Source: Flavobacterium sp. (lineage in GTDB: Bacteria; Bacteroidota; Bacteroidia; Flavobacteriales; Flavobacteriaceae). From it: 64,000 nucleotides of DNA. Made by a program: the position numbers and the translations under genes. Positions 8,405 to 17,012 of the stretch are shown piece by piece (within the stretch, counting starts at the first letter, position 1; each line of letters starts with the position of its first letter). The notes under the pieces were generated by a model, which worked only from the letters and a program-made list of their open reading frames with translations, searched no databases and was not told the origin of the DNA. The DNA is taken from positions 24,439 through 88,438 of the forward strand of contig NZ_JANJUQ010000041.1 of NCBI RefSeq assembly GCF_024710485.1. The letters run 5' to 3'.

Positions 8405-8408
8405 CAAA
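8375..8408 (+). repeat. 34-bp direct repeat, copy 2 (tRNA-Ala 3' end)
   Basis: Identical over 34 bases to 8037-8070. Preceding bases differ (GGGA against CAAG), so the edge of identity lies at the anticodon stem. Confidence 0.9.
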
Positions 8409-8440
8409 AAAGCCTGAATCATCGATTCAGGCTTTTTTTA
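8406..8440. terminator. Bidirectional terminator between tRNA locus and DUF3109 gene
   Basis: Stem AGCCTGAATC (8411-8420) and GATTCAGGCT (8424-8433) with a 3-base loop, flanked by an A-run on the left and a T-run on the right. It serves the tRNA locus on the plus strand and the DUF3109 gene on the minus strand. Confidence 0.85.
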
Positions 8441-9010
8441 TTTCTCGTTCTTCAACTCTTCAGCTACTTTTTCCAATTCGGTATACCAATCTTGACCGAA
8501 TTTTCGAATCAAAGCTTCTTTTACAAATTTATACACAGGAACTTGCAATTCTTTTCCTAAAGTACATGCATCGTTGCAAATGTCCCAACGGTCGTAATTT
8601 ACAGCGGCAAATTCACTAAAATCTTTCACACGAATCGGATACAAATGACAAGAAACCGGTTTTTTCCAGTCGATTATCCCTTGATTGTAGGCTTGCTCAA
8701 TACCGCAAAGCGCTGTTTTTCCGTCAAAAATTACATAAGCGCAATCTTTGTTGTCAATAAGTGGTGTTTCTAAATCCTGATCGGTGCCGACTACCCAAGT
8801 GCCCAATTTTTCTATGGCTTCAATGCCTTCTTTGCGCAAGAAAGGTTTCACTTTCGGATAAATGTCTTCCAATATTTTGGTTTCGGCTTCACTCAATGGC
8901 GCACCGGCATCGCCGTCTACACAACAAGCGCCGTGACAGGCCGATAGGTTGCAAACAAAATCTTTTTCGAGTATATCCTCCGATACGATGGTTTTGCCTA
9001 ATTGAAACAT
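8438..9010 (-). CDS. DUF3109 family cysteine-rich protein
   Basis: A 190-residue protein of the DUF3109 family, related to YkgJ-like zinc/iron-chelating proteins; the biochemical role is unknown. Cysteines form the likely metal site: [11 protein letters not shown] near residues 20-30, a [23 protein letters not shown], and DICNDAC. There is no signal peptide or membrane segment. The C-terminus is a charged helix. It stands alone, ending within the shared terminator with the tRNA locus. The start gives the standard [11 protein letters not shown]-terminus of the family. Confidence 0.88.
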   Translation of the reverse strand: MFQLGKTIVSEDILEKDFVCNLSACHGACCVDGDAGAPLSEAETKILEDIYPKVKPFLRKEGIEAIEKLGTWVVGTDQDLETPLIDNKDCAYVIFDGKTALCGIEQAYNQGIIDWKKPVSCHLYPIRVKDFSEFAAVNYDRWDICNDACTLGKELQVPVYKFVKEALIRKFGQDWYTELEKVAEELKNEK

Positions 9011-9171
9011 TTGATAGTAAGAGGAGGAAGCCCAGTGGGCTTCAGATATTTTAAAATAGATTAATTTTTTTAGCTACGGCTAAAAGCCAAAGCGTGATTT
9101 TTAATGCAAAGGTAAAATCAAAAATCGTTATAAACGATTAAAAACCTAATTTTGCAAAAAAAAATAGCGTC

Positions 9172-9747
9172 ATGAATTTAGACTTCAGAGAAATTGCTAC
9201 GGCTACTATGGTTTTGTTTGCCGTTATTGACATCGTTGGGAGTATCCCGGTCATTATCGATTTGAGAACCCGCTTCGGTCATATTCAGTCTGAAAAAGCT
9301 TCTATAGTGTCAGCCGGAATTATGATTGCCTTTCTTTTTGTAGGTGAAGAAATTTTGAAGTTGATTGGCATCGATGTCAACTCTTTTGCCGTAGCCGGTT
9401 CATTTGTACTTTTCTTTTTGGCTTTGGAAATGATTTTAGGTATTCGGTTGTACCGAGATGAAGAAGCTAATTCTGCGTCTATCGTGCCAATTGCTTTCCC
9501 GTTAATTGCCGGAGCCGGAACCATGACAACGCTACTGTCTTTGCGTGCCGAATTCCAATCGATTAATATTATTATCGCCATCCTATTGAACATTATATTG
9601 GTTTACATCGTTTTGAAATCGTCTTCCAAAATTGAAAAGATGTTAAGCAAAAACGGTTTGAGTATCATTAGAAAAGTATTTGGAGTAGTTTTGTTAGCTA
9701 TTGCTGTTAAATTATTTGCGGCTAATGTTAAAGGACTATTTGTCTGA
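9172..9747 (+). CDS. MarC family integral membrane protein
   Basis: A 191-residue, six-helix membrane protein of the MarC/NAAT family. Members were once linked to multiple antibiotic resistance, but the substrate is unknown. It shows the DIVGSIPVI motif near residue 20, the SAGIMIAF helix, and a PLIAGAGTMTTLLSL segment around residues 107-121 that is diagnostic for MarC. The start is preceded by TAATTTTG at 9147, a good -7 box, 25 bp upstream. It is followed by a small membrane protein and an FAD protein on the same strand. Confidence 0.9.
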   Translation: MNLDFREIATATMVLFAVIDIVGSIPVIIDLRTRFGHIQSEKASIVSAGIMIAFLFVGEEILKLIGIDVNSFAVAGSFVLFFLALEMILGIRLYRDEEANSASIVPIAFPLIAGAGTMTTLLSLRAEFQSINIIIAILLNIILVYIVLKSSSKIEKMLSKNGLSIIRKVFGVVLLAIAVKLFAANVKGLFV

Positions 9748-9785
9748 TTTTAAAAATTAGTATTTTTGCGCTATAAATTCAACCC

Positions 9786-9983
9786 ATGAAAATTTTTACT
9801 ACCATATTAATTGTTGTTGCTTTTGCTCTGATTGCTTTCAATGTGACCATGTTGGACTTCAGCAATTTGTTTGAAGGTGATAGTTTGGTTGCTCTAATAG
9901 GAATAGCAGCAGCTATGTGTGCCATGCTGATTCTTTTGATTTTCAGAATGTCGAAGAAAATCGAAGAGAAACTAAAAAACTAA
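9786..9983 (+). CDS. Small two-helix membrane protein
   Basis: A 65-residue protein with two hydrophobic helices (residues about 4-23 and 35-53) joined by the acidic loop LDFSNLFEGDS and ended by the basic tail RMSKKIEEKLKN, which fixes the C-terminus in the cytoplasm. Not recognised as a named family, but such small proteins are common in Flavobacteriia. It sits 38 bp after marC and 7 bp before the FAD gene, consistent with one operon. Confidence 0.75.
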   Translation: MKIFTTILIVVAFALIAFNVTMLDFSNLFEGDSLVALIGIAAAMCAMLILLIFRMSKKIEEKLKN

Positions 9984-9990
9984 CCTTCCT

Positions 9991-10599
9991 ATGTACGATG
10001 TTTTAATTATTGGCGGCGGTGTTTCAGGCATGTCTTGTGCTTTGATTTTAGGTTCCGCTCAAAACAAACCTTTTGTAGTCGATAAAAAAATAGGCATCAT
10101 CGCGCACCAAAAAGCTTCTTCTTTGCAAGATGCTTTATTCAATAATGCTTACGGGATACCGGCAGGAAAATTGGGTTCGGATTTACTAACAGAAAGCATT
10201 ACGCATTTACAACAATTGTATCCGCATATCGATCAAATTGCGGGCGAGAAAGTAATGAAGATTGAAGGCGAAGTCGGAAACTTTTCTGTAATCACCAACA
10301 AAAACACTTATGCTACCAAAATCGTAGTTATAGGTATTGGAGCTTCAAATCCGTTTACGATAGAAGGTCTTGAAGCGTATGTGATACCGCATCAAAAAGT
10401 AATTGCTGAAAAAAACCGAATCCAACTCAAAAATACCGACCACAAAGTAACCGAAGGGATCTATGTTACCGGGACCTTAGCCGGTTGGAGAAGTCAACTG
10501 GCTATAGCCGCCGGAAGTGGTGCTGCCGTAGCTACTGATATTTTAACCCTTTGGAATAATGGGGTTCATGTGCAAGTACACGATAGCATTCGGAAGTAA
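9991..10599 (+). CDS. Short FAD-dependent oxidoreductase (thioredoxin-reductase-like, no NADPH domain)
   Basis: A 202-residue flavoprotein. The N-terminal LIIGGGVSGMSCAL is a Rossmann FAD-binding loop (Gly8, 9, 10 and 13), and the C-terminal GIYVTGTLAGWRSQLAIAAGSGAAVATDIL is the second FAD motif of thioredoxin reductase-like enzymes. The NADPH-binding domain that normally sits between them, and the redox CxxC pair, are absent; the protein is about two thirds of the usual 310 residues. The reading frame is clean, so this is a natural short form, not a frameshift. The electron partner is unknown. It converges on the S41 protease gene with no gap. Confidence 0.82.
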   Translation: MYDVLIIGGGVSGMSCALILGSAQNKPFVVDKKIGIIAHQKASSLQDALFNNAYGIPAGKLGSDLLTESITHLQQLYPHIDQIAGEKVMKIEGEVGNFSVITNKNTYATKIVVIGIGASNPFTIEGLEAYVIPHQKVIAEKNRIQLKNTDHKVTEGIYVTGTLAGWRSQLAIAAGSGAAVATDILTLWNNGVHVQVHDSIRK

Positions 10600-12168
10600 C
10601 TATTTCAATATCGCTTTCAACATCGCATCGTCTTTCAATAGGATTTGGTAATACTGATCTTCACCAAACAGCTGACGGGCGAATTCTGCCGACAAGTATT
10701 TTTTTACCAAATTATCGTTATTCGCAACACTTATTCCTAAACCGGATTGGTCTAAGTAGGTTTGAAATCGGTTCACAATATTTTTATCTGAATAGAACTT
10801 ACTTAAAAAGGCTTTAAAGTCGAGTCCTTTATAAGTGTTTCTGTTTTGGTCGATTTGTTCAAAAACAAAATAACCAATCAAGCCGGAATTGAGTACGTAA
10901 CCTAAATTTTCTTCGCCTTTTTTCACTTCCAATGGTACAAAAATATCCGGAACGATACCGCCGCCGCCGTAAACAATGCGGCCTTTTTTGGTTTTGAATT
11001 TTAGGGAATCCGCCACTTTAATTTTGTCTTTGGCGTACAATTCACCACTTTCAAAGCGCTTTTCGAAATCGTGTACGTAGGCTTCACTATCGCCTTTGGT
11101 GTAAGGTTTTTGGATAGAGCGACCGCTTGGAGTATAATAGCGAGAGGTAGTTAATCGAACTGCAGAGCCGTCTTCAAAGCCCATTTCACGTTGTACTAAA
11201 CCTTTCCCAAACGAACGTCGGCCAACGATAGTTCCGCGATCGTTATCTTGAATGGCGCCGGCCAGAATTTCACTCGCAGAAGCTGAGTTTTCATCAATTA
11301 AAACATACACTCTTCCGGTTTCAAAAATGCCTTCTTCGGTGGCAAACGTTTTGTTGATGGTGCCTTTTTTGTTTTTGGTAAATACGATAAGTTCTTGGTC
11401 TTTTAACAACTCGTCTGCAATTTCAACAGCTTTTTCCAAATAACCGCCGCCATTGTTGCGCAAATCGATGACCAAAGTGCTGATGCCTTGCTTTTTGAGT
11501 TGTTCCAAACCGTATCGGAATTCGGAATAAGTATTTTCAGCGAAGCGATTGATTTTAATATAACCGGTAGTTTTATTCAGTTTTAAATACGTGTCAACAC
11601 TTTTAATCGGAACCACGTCGCGTATTACTGGGATTTTTAGTTTTTTGCCCGTGCTCTTTCTGTACACAGTCAGCAATACGGTCGAACCCTCTTCGCCTTT
11701 GAGTTTATTGAACAAGCTGTCGGTGGGCAGTTTCCGTCCAAAGAGTTTCGATTTATCGGCATATAAAATACGATCGCCTGCCAATATTCCTGCTTTTTCG
11801 GCAGGGCCGTTTGCCAGTGGACGAACAACTGTTACGGTGTCTTTGTACATGTAGAAATTTACGCCAATCCCAACAAAATCTCCGCGCATGAGTTCGGCTT
11901 CGGTGGATTGTTCGCTGGGCGGAATATAAACCGAATGCGGATCGAGATTGGCCAAAATGCTGTTCACCGTTAAGTCGACTATCGAATCCGAATTCACATG
12001 GTCAACATATTCATCGTCTATAAAGTCGATTAGTTTGTCTATTTTGGCTTTTCGGGCGTTGGCTTTGGATAAAGAGCGTTCCGGAAAATTGAGCATACCG
12101 CCAATCACGATGCCCAAAGCAACGCAAGAGAACAATAAAAGCGGCAAGTATTTTTCCTTTGATTTCAT
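10600..12168 (-). CDS. C-terminal processing protease, S41 family
   Basis: Periplasmic, membrane-anchored serine protease of 522 residues. It has an N-terminal signal-anchor (YLPLLLFSCVALGIVIGGML), a PDZ domain around residues 95-180 (GIGVNFY, PAEKAGILAGDRIL), and the S41 catalytic core: IDLRNNGGG, ENSASASEI (nucleophile Ser among residues 295-299), and SFGKGLVQ with the general-base Lys322. It degrades or trims C-termini of exported proteins. It begins 25 bp after the dCMP deaminase gene, probably the same operon. The C-terminal 130 residues are helical, as in Bacteroidota relatives. Confidence 0.93.
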   Translation of the reverse strand: MKSKEKYLPLLLFSCVALGIVIGGMLNFPERSLSKANARKAKIDKLIDFIDDEYVDHVNSDSIVDLTVNSILANLDPHSVYIPPSEQSTEAELMRGDFVGIGVNFYMYKDTVTVVRPLANGPAEKAGILAGDRILYADKSKLFGRKLPTDSLFNKLKGEEGSTVLLTVYRKSTGKKLKIPVIRDVVPIKSVDTYLKLNKTTGYIKINRFAENTYSEFRYGLEQLKKQGISTLVIDLRNNGGGYLEKAVEIADELLKDQELIVFTKNKKGTINKTFATEEGIFETGRVYVLIDENSASASEILAGAIQDNDRGTIVGRRSFGKGLVQREMGFEDGSAVRLTTSRYYTPSGRSIQKPYTKGDSEAYVHDFEKRFESGELYAKDKIKVADSLKFKTKKGRIVYGGGGIVPDIFVPLEVKKGEENLGYVLNSGLIGYFVFEQIDQNRNTYKGLDFKAFLSKFYSDKNIVNRFQTYLDQSGLGISVANNDNLVKKYLSAEFARQLFGEDQYYQILLKDDAMLKAILK

Positions 12169-12193
12169 TTACGAGAAGAAATGGTACATTTGG

Positions 12194-12628
12194 TTATTCC
12201 AGCTCATCAATTTTGGTGACTTCCACACCGGCTTTTCTCAGGAAATCCAAACCCGATTCATCGCGGTAACCGTTGTGATAGACTACGCGTTTGATGCCCG
12301 ATTGGTGGATTAATTTACTGCATTCTTTGCAAGGCGAAAGCGTGATGTACAGTGTAGCGTTTTCACAACTTTGTGTAGAACGGGCTACTTTGGAAATGGC
12401 ATTGGCTTCGGCGTGTAAAACGTACCATTTGGTTAAACCTTCGTCGTCTTCGCAGCAGTTTTCAAAGCCTGAAGGCGTTCCGTTATAGCCATCGGAAATA
12501 ATCATACGGTTGCGAACAATAATGGCGCCTACTTGTTTGCGTTTGCAGTAGGAGAGTTTGCTCCATTCGGCGGCAATTCTGAGGTAAGCGATATCGTATT
12601 TTTCTTGTTTCTTTTCTTTCATTTCCAA
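12194..12628 (-). CDS. dCMP deaminase family protein
   Basis: Zinc-dependent deaminase expected to convert dCMP to dUMP for dTMP synthesis. The zinc site is HAE (72-74) with PCKEC (99-103); GYNGTPSGFENC is the substrate-binding loop of dCMP deaminases. At 144 residues it has normal length. It lies directly upstream of the S41 protease on the minus strand. A dispersed repeat at 12650-12718 occupies its upstream region, so a promoter would have to lie in or beyond that repeat. Confidence 0.93.
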   Translation of the reverse strand: MEMKEKKQEKYDIAYLRIAAEWSKLSYCKRKQVGAIIVRNRMIISDGYNGTPSGFENCCEDDEGLTKWYVLHAEANAISKVARSTQSCENATLYITLSPCKECSKLIHQSGIKRVVYHNGYRDESGLDFLRKAGVEVTKIDELE

Positions 12629-12649
12629 AAGTTCAAATGGTTTTTCGTT

Positions 12650-12718
12650 TAGCCCCGATAAACGTGGAAATCCTTTTTAAATGGGAACCATTTGAAAAGA
12701 TTGGAACAGCTAGCGGGA
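12650..12718 (+). repeat. Dispersed hairpin element (TAGCCCCGAT...AGCGGGA family)
   Basis: Begins TAGCCCCGAT, continues with GTGGAAATCCTTTTT, has an inner imperfect palindrome (AAATGGgaaCCATTT), then AAAAGATTGGAAC and ends in TAGCGGGA. The same ends recur at 22296, 24971 (reversed), 36042 (reversed), 39425, 52551 (reversed) and, more weakly, 63406. It lies in the 133-bp gap between dCMP deaminase and hupE-like genes. Confidence 0.75.
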
Positions 12719-12761
12719 AAACGGATAGCAAATATACCCAAACCTTTAGCTCCAAAACAAT

Positions 12762-13355
12762 TTATTTAACCCAAATTTCACTTTGCATAATCATGGGAAT
12801 TACTACGCCGGCAATGAAAGCGGAAACTATCAAAATCCAGTCGCGTTTAGAGAATTTGAGTAAGGTTTGCACCACATAAGCCAACAGCAACGCTGCTAGT
12901 ACTACAATGATTTGCGCGACTTCAATTCCTAAAGCGAATTCGAAGAGCGGTAACAATTTATCGGTTGGTTTACCGGTTAAGATGCTGTTGAAGTAGTTGG
13001 AAAAACCTAATCCGTGGATGATTCCGAAGAAAAACGTAATCATGCCGGTAACGGAAACGCTGTCTTTTTTAGCGGGTTTGCCGGTAGCTATGATGTTGTA
13101 CAAAGCGGTAGCTAAAATGGTAATCGGAATTAGAAATTCGACAATTTCAGGTTTGATGGTCAAAATGTTGAACACCGATAAAAAGAGTGCTACAGTATGG
13201 CCTAAAGTAAAAAGTGAAACAAGAATTAGAATGCGTTTCCACGATTTGAATTCGTAAGGAACGGTTAGTGCCAAAAGAAACAGTACATGGTCGTAGGCAT
13301 TGATGTCGAGCACATGTTGTAATCCGATATTAAAGTATATCCAGAAATCTGACAT
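12762..13355 (-). CDS. HupE/UreJ-family membrane protein
   Basis: A 197-residue protein with about six transmembrane helices, of the HupE/UreJ_2 family. The conserved opening QHVLDINAYDHVLFLLAL, the SLFTLGHTVAL segment and FFGIIHGLGFSNYF carry the His and Asp residues seen in members proposed to move nickel or cobalt. No hydrogenase or urease genes are in the window, so a metal-transport role is only a family-based guess. It is transcribed alone on the minus strand, divergent from the TerB-like gene. Confidence 0.85.
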   Translation of the reverse strand: MSDFWIYFNIGLQHVLDINAYDHVLFLLALTVPYEFKSWKRILILVSLFTLGHTVALFLSVFNILTIKPEIVEFLIPITILATALYNIIATGKPAKKDSVSVTGMITFFFGIIHGLGFSNYFNSILTGKPTDKLLPLFEFALGIEVAQIIVVLAALLLAYVVQTLLKFSKRDWILIVSAFIAGVVIPMIMQSEIWVK

Positions 13356-13448
13356 GGTAATTATAGGTTGTTAGTGAGGTAAACTTACGATTAATTTTAA
13401 TTGTCGTTTCAAAATAAATCCAAAAATCGATAAAAAACATTTGTAGAA

Positions 13449-13483
13449 TTGATTTTCAGAAACAGGAATTTGGCTTATATTTG
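13449..13483 (+). promoter_or_regulatory. Promoter of the TerB-like gene
   Basis: A perfect -7 TATATTTG at 13476-13483 and a -33 TTG at 13449-13451. The 24-bp spacing is slightly long for the Bacteroidota consensus. It lies 22 bp before the start codon. Confidence 0.6.
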
Positions 13484-13505
13484 CCATATTAAAACCTATA
13501 CCATT

Positions 13506-13937
13506 ATGTCTATTTCAGATTTATTTGACAACGAGTTTAAGAGCAGAAATAAGGGTCATTTTTCAGCGATTGTTCGTGTGGCTACAGCCGATGGCGATTT
13601 GACCAAAGAAGAAAAAGAATTCTTGGATAAATTAGCGGTTCGTTTAGAAATATCGCCGGCTGAGTATGAAGAGATCTTGGAAAATCCATTGAAATACCCA
13701 ATCAATCCGCCTTATTTGCATGTACAGCGTTTAGAGCGTTTATACGACTTGTCACGTATGGTTTATGCTGATCACGTACTCGGACCAAAACAAAAAGAAA
13801 TCTTAACCAAGTTTGCTTTGGCTTTAGGATTTACGCCGGGGAATGTGCCTTATATTGTTGACAAAGCTTTGTCTTTATTAGTGATGAATGTGGATTCAGA
13901 TACTTTTGTATATGAAATGACACATATGAATAAATAA
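13506..13937 (+). CDS. TerB-like domain protein
   Basis: A 143-residue all-helical protein resembling the TerB/DjlA-N fold. It has the AIVRVATADGDLTKEEKEFL motif near residues 21-40, whose acidic residues resemble the metal site of TerB, and a second DHVLGPKQKEIL repeat of that pattern. No other tellurite-resistance genes are nearby, so it is better read as a stand-alone cytoplasmic TerB-fold protein of unknown function. An upstream ATG at 13449 would add 19 residues but overlaps the promoter; the ATG at 13506 is preferred. A strong terminator follows. Confidence 0.85.
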   Translation: MSISDLFDNEFKSRNKGHFSAIVRVATADGDLTKEEKEFLDKLAVRLEISPAEYEEILENPLKYPINPPYLHVQRLERLYDLSRMVYADHVLGPKQKEILTKFALALGFTPGNVPYIVDKALSLLVMNVDSDTFVYEMTHMNK

Positions 13938-13954
13938 CAGCTTAAAAATATAAA

Positions 13955-13995
13955 AGAGAAGCCTGAATTAATTATTCAGGCTTCTCTTTTTTTTT
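13955..13995. terminator. Terminator after the TerB-like gene
   Basis: A 14-bp perfect stem, AGAGAAGCCTGAAT (13955-13968) with its complement at 13974-13987, five-base loop, then a T-run. It probably also stops fbp transcripts arriving from the right after the low-complexity CTTAG-type stretch at 13996-14029. Confidence 0.9.
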
Positions 13996-14029
13996 ACTCA
14001 GTCACTCAGTTGCTTAGCTGCTTAGTTAC

Positions 14030-15037
14030 TTAAACATGTTTAGCCATAAACTCTTCGGCTTTTTTGACCATGTTATAGCTGCCGCAAAAGAACGGTACGC
14101 GTTGGTGTAATTCGGTGGGCTGAATTTCCATGATTCTGCCGAAACCGTCCGAGGCTTTTCCGCCGGCTTGTTCTGCTATAAAAGCCATTGGGTTGCATTC
14201 GTACAACAAACGCAGCTTTCCGTTAGGCGATTTGGAACTGGTAGGATAAATATAAATACCGCCTTTGATCATGTTGCGGTGAATGTCGGATACTAAACTT
14301 CCTATGTAGCGGGATGTGTAAGGGCGATCGCCTTCCTCCAACTGGCAGTATTTAATGTAATCTTTTACGCCTTGCGGAAAATGGACATAATTCCCTTCGT
14401 TGATAGAGTAAATATTACCGTCTTTGGCAAATTGCATATTGGGATGCGATAAGTAAAATGTACCAATGGCCGGATTCAAAGTAAAACCATTCACGCCGTG
14501 TCCGGTAGTATAAACCAACATGGTTGAGGTGCCGTAAATAACATAACCTGCCGCTACTTGTTGGGTTCCGGGTTGTAAAAAATCTTGAATACTAACCGGA
14601 GTCCCCACAGGAGTTACCCTACGGTAAACTGAAAAAATTGTTCCTACCGAAACATTCACATCGATATTGGAGGAACCATCGAGCGGATCCATCAACACTA
14701 CATATTTGTTGCTGTGACTGTTGTCGGAACCGGCTACGGTGATGAAATCGTCGTTTTCTTCTGAAGCAATACCGCAAACAATTTCGCGGTTGATTAAGGT
14801 TTGAATGAACACTTCATTGGCGTAAACGTCCAGCTTTTGTTGGTCTTCGCCTTGAATGTTTTGGTCGCCTGCAGCGCCCACGATATCCACCAATCCGGCT
14901 TTGTTGACTTTGTAATTGACTACTTTGGCAGCCAAACGGATGGAATTGATAATTCGGGACAATTCGCCCGAGGAATACTTGAATTCCTCTTGTTTTTCGA
15001 TGATAAATTCACCTAAGGTTTTGTTGCGTTCTTCCAT
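14030..15037 (-). CDS. fbp: Class 1 fructose-1,6-bisphosphatase
   Basis: Hydrolyses fructose-1,6-bisphosphate to fructose-6-phosphate in gluconeogenesis. The metal site is [20 protein letters not shown], and the substrate loop [23 protein letters not shown] and [19 protein letters not shown] are the class 1 signatures. The 335-residue length is standard. It stands alone, divergent from the GNAT-lysC pair. Its upstream region (15038-15178) also serves the plus-strand genes. Confidence 0.96.
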   Translation of the reverse strand: MEERNKTLGEFIIEKQEEFKYSSGELSRIINSIRLAAKVVNYKVNKAGLVDIVGAAGDQNIQGEDQQKLDVYANEVFIQTLINREIVCGIASEENDDFITVAGSDNSHSNKYVVLMDPLDGSSNIDVNVSVGTIFSVYRRVTPVGTPVSIQDFLQPGTQQVAAGYVIYGTSTMLVYTTGHGVNGFTLNPAIGTFYLSHPNMQFAKDGNIYSINEGNYVHFPQGVKDYIKYCQLEEGDRPYTSRYIGSLVSDIHRNMIKGGIYIYPTSSKSPNGKLRLLYECNPMAFIAEQAGGKASDGFGRIMEIQPTELHQRVPFFCGSYNMVKKAEEFMAKHV

Positions 15038-15178
15038 TACGAAATCGTTGTAGTTGTGGGTGCAAATATCGCTAAAATTGTCTAAGAAAAAATCTATTCT
15101 GAAAAGAAATTATAAGTTGTATTTTTGTGGTCGCGAGACTTTTAAATTGAAGGGTTTCGAACTTAAAATTAACACCCG

Positions 15179-15679
15179 ATGAACATCCGAAAAGGAACCA
15201 AAGCCGACATGCCGGCGGTACTCGAGTTGATTCGAGAACTGGCTATTTTTGAAAAAGAACCCGATGCGGTTGTGGTAACCGTGGCCGATTTGGAGCGCGA
15301 TGGTTTTGGTGAAAATCCACTCTTTTACACCTTTGTGGCCGAAGTAGAAGGTGACTCGAGCGATAGCGAACAGGCGAAGCAAATTGTTGGCATGGCATTA
15401 TACTACTACCGTTATTCTACTTGGAAAGGCAGAACCATTCACTTGGAAGATTTAATTGTGAAAGAGAAAATGCGTGGTAGCGGAATCGGCAAGGCTTTGT
15501 ATACCAAAATTATCGAGCAAGGCAAAGCAGACAACGTTAGAAGAATCGAGTGGAATGTGTTGGATTGGAACACGCCGGCCATCGAATTCTATAAAAAATC
15601 GGGCGCCAAAATCCTGGCCGATTGGGATGTGGTGCAAATGGACGAACAAGGAATCAATGACTTTTTAACTAATTTATAA
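15179..15679 (+). CDS. GNAT family N-acetyltransferase
   Basis: A 166-residue acetyltransferase that transfers acetyl from acetyl-CoA to an amine; substrate unknown. The sequence resembles diamine (spermidine/spermine) acetyltransferases: RKGTKADMPAVLELIRELAIFEK at the start, LEDLIVKEKMRGSGIGKALY (acetyl-CoA loop) around residue 92, and WNVLDWNTPAIEFYKKSGAK. A -7 TATTTTTG lies at 15120-15127. Its stop overlaps the aspartate kinase start by one base (TAATG), so the two are translationally coupled. Confidence 0.88.
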   Translation: MNIRKGTKADMPAVLELIRELAIFEKEPDAVVVTVADLERDGFGENPLFYTFVAEVEGDSSDSEQAKQIVGMALYYYRYSTWKGRTIHLEDLIVKEKMRGSGIGKALYTKIIEQGKADNVRRIEWNVLDWNTPAIEFYKKSGAKILADWDVVQMDEQGINDFLTNL

Positions 15680-16932
15680 TGAGAATTTTCAAATTTGGTG
15701 GTGCGTCAGTTAAAGACGCTGATGGGATTAAAAACGTATTCAGTGTATTGGAAAAAGTAGGTCACGAAGACACACTTTTGGTGATTTCCGCTATGGGAAA
15801 GACCACCAATGCATTGGAAGTTGTGATTAAGAACTATTTCGAAAAATCGAACGAATTGCATTCTTCTTTACAAGAAGTCAAGAAATACCACTACCAAATT
15901 TTGATGGATTTATTTGAAGACGAAGAGCACGATGTGTACTTTGCCGTGAATAGTCTTTTTGCCGATTTGGAGTATTTTATCCGAAGCAACAAATCACCAA
16001 ACTATAACTTTGTATACGATCAAGTGGTGAGTTTCGGAGAACTTATTTCAACTACGATTGTCAGTCATTATTTCGCCCAAGCCGGTTTGAAAAACAATTG
16101 GATTGATGTGCGCAATTTTATCAAAACCGACAATACCTATCGCGATGCCAATGTAGATTGGGAAAAAACCCAGCAACTCATTGCTAAAGGCGTTAAGAAA
16201 AAAGCGTTAAACATTACCCAAGGATTTTTAGGTTCTGATGAAAACAATTTCACCACTACTTTGGGTCGTGAAGGTTCTGATTATACTGCGGCTATTTTTG
16301 CCTATTGTTTGAATGCCGAAAGCGTAACCATCTGGAAAGATGTTCCGGGTGTGATGAATGCTGATCCGCGCTACTTTGAAAACGCCATATTATTGAATCA
16401 AATTTCCTATCGCGAAGCTATAGAATTGGCGTTTTACGGTGCCACAGTTATTCACCCGAAAACTTTGCAACCATTACAAAGAAAGGAAATTCCGTTGCAC
16501 GTCAAATCTTTTGTCAATCCGCTTTTGCCGGGAACCAGTGTTTCCAAAGGCAAAGATTTAGAGCCGCAAACACCGTGTTATATTGTTAAAAGAGATCAAT
16601 TGTTAATTTCGTTGTCGTCTATCGATTTTTCCTTTATCATGGAAGAAAACATCAGCGAAATTTTTGCGCTGTTCCACCAATACAAAATGAAGGTAAGTTT
16701 GATCCAAAACTCGGCCATCAGTTTTTCAGTTTGTGTGGAAGACAAATTCGGCAACTTCAATGATTTGAAAAATATCTTGGCCAAAAAATTCAAAGTAGCC
16801 TACAACGAAAACGTTTCTTTGTACACCATTCGCCACTTCAATAAAGAAGCCGCTGAAATGGTGGAAAAAGGCAAAACCGTGCTACTAAAGCAAATTTCCC
16901 GTGAAACTTTACAAGTAGTCACCAAAGAATAA
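15679..16932 (+). CDS. Aspartate kinase (monofunctional)
   Basis: Phosphorylates aspartate, the first step to lysine, threonine, methionine and diaminopimelate. The 417-residue protein has KFGGASV (4-10), VSFGELIS, a TLGREGSDYTAAIFA loop and WKDVPGVMNADPR, all kinase-domain signatures, followed by a short ACT-like regulatory region. No homoserine dehydrogenase domain is fused. It overlaps the GNAT gene by one base and ends in a hairpin terminator. Confidence 0.93.
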   Translation: MRIFKFGGASVKDADGIKNVFSVLEKVGHEDTLLVISAMGKTTNALEVVIKNYFEKSNELHSSLQEVKKYHYQILMDLFEDEEHDVYFAVNSLFADLEYFIRSNKSPNYNFVYDQVVSFGELISTTIVSHYFAQAGLKNNWIDVRNFIKTDNTYRDANVDWEKTQQLIAKGVKKKALNITQGFLGSDENNFTTTLGREGSDYTAAIFAYCLNAESVTIWKDVPGVMNADPRYFENAILLNQISYREAIELAFYGATVIHPKTLQPLQRKEIPLHVKSFVNPLLPGTSVSKGKDLEPQTPCYIVKRDQLLISLSSIDFSFIMEENISEIFALFHQYKMKVSLIQNSAISFSVCVEDKFGNFNDLKNILAKKFKVAYNENVSLYTIRHFNKEAAEMVEKGKTVLLKQISRETLQVVTKE

Positions 16933-16939
16933 TTATACC

Positions 16940-16979
16940 AACCGCGAAGACCAAAATAATAAGTGTTCGCGGTTTTTTA
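16940..16979 (+). terminator. Terminator after aspartate kinase
   Basis: Stem AACCGCGAA (16940-16948) and TTCGCGGTT (16966-16974) with a 17-base loop, then a T-run. Confidence 0.8.
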
Positions 16980-17012
16980 TATTAAAAAAGCCTATTTTTA
17001 CGTTATTAAGAT

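Noticed and set aside
8362..8619. Open frame over the second tRNA half and DUF3109 gene
   Set aside because: No codon or family signal; it is the antisense shadow of DUF3109 plus the tRNA fragment.
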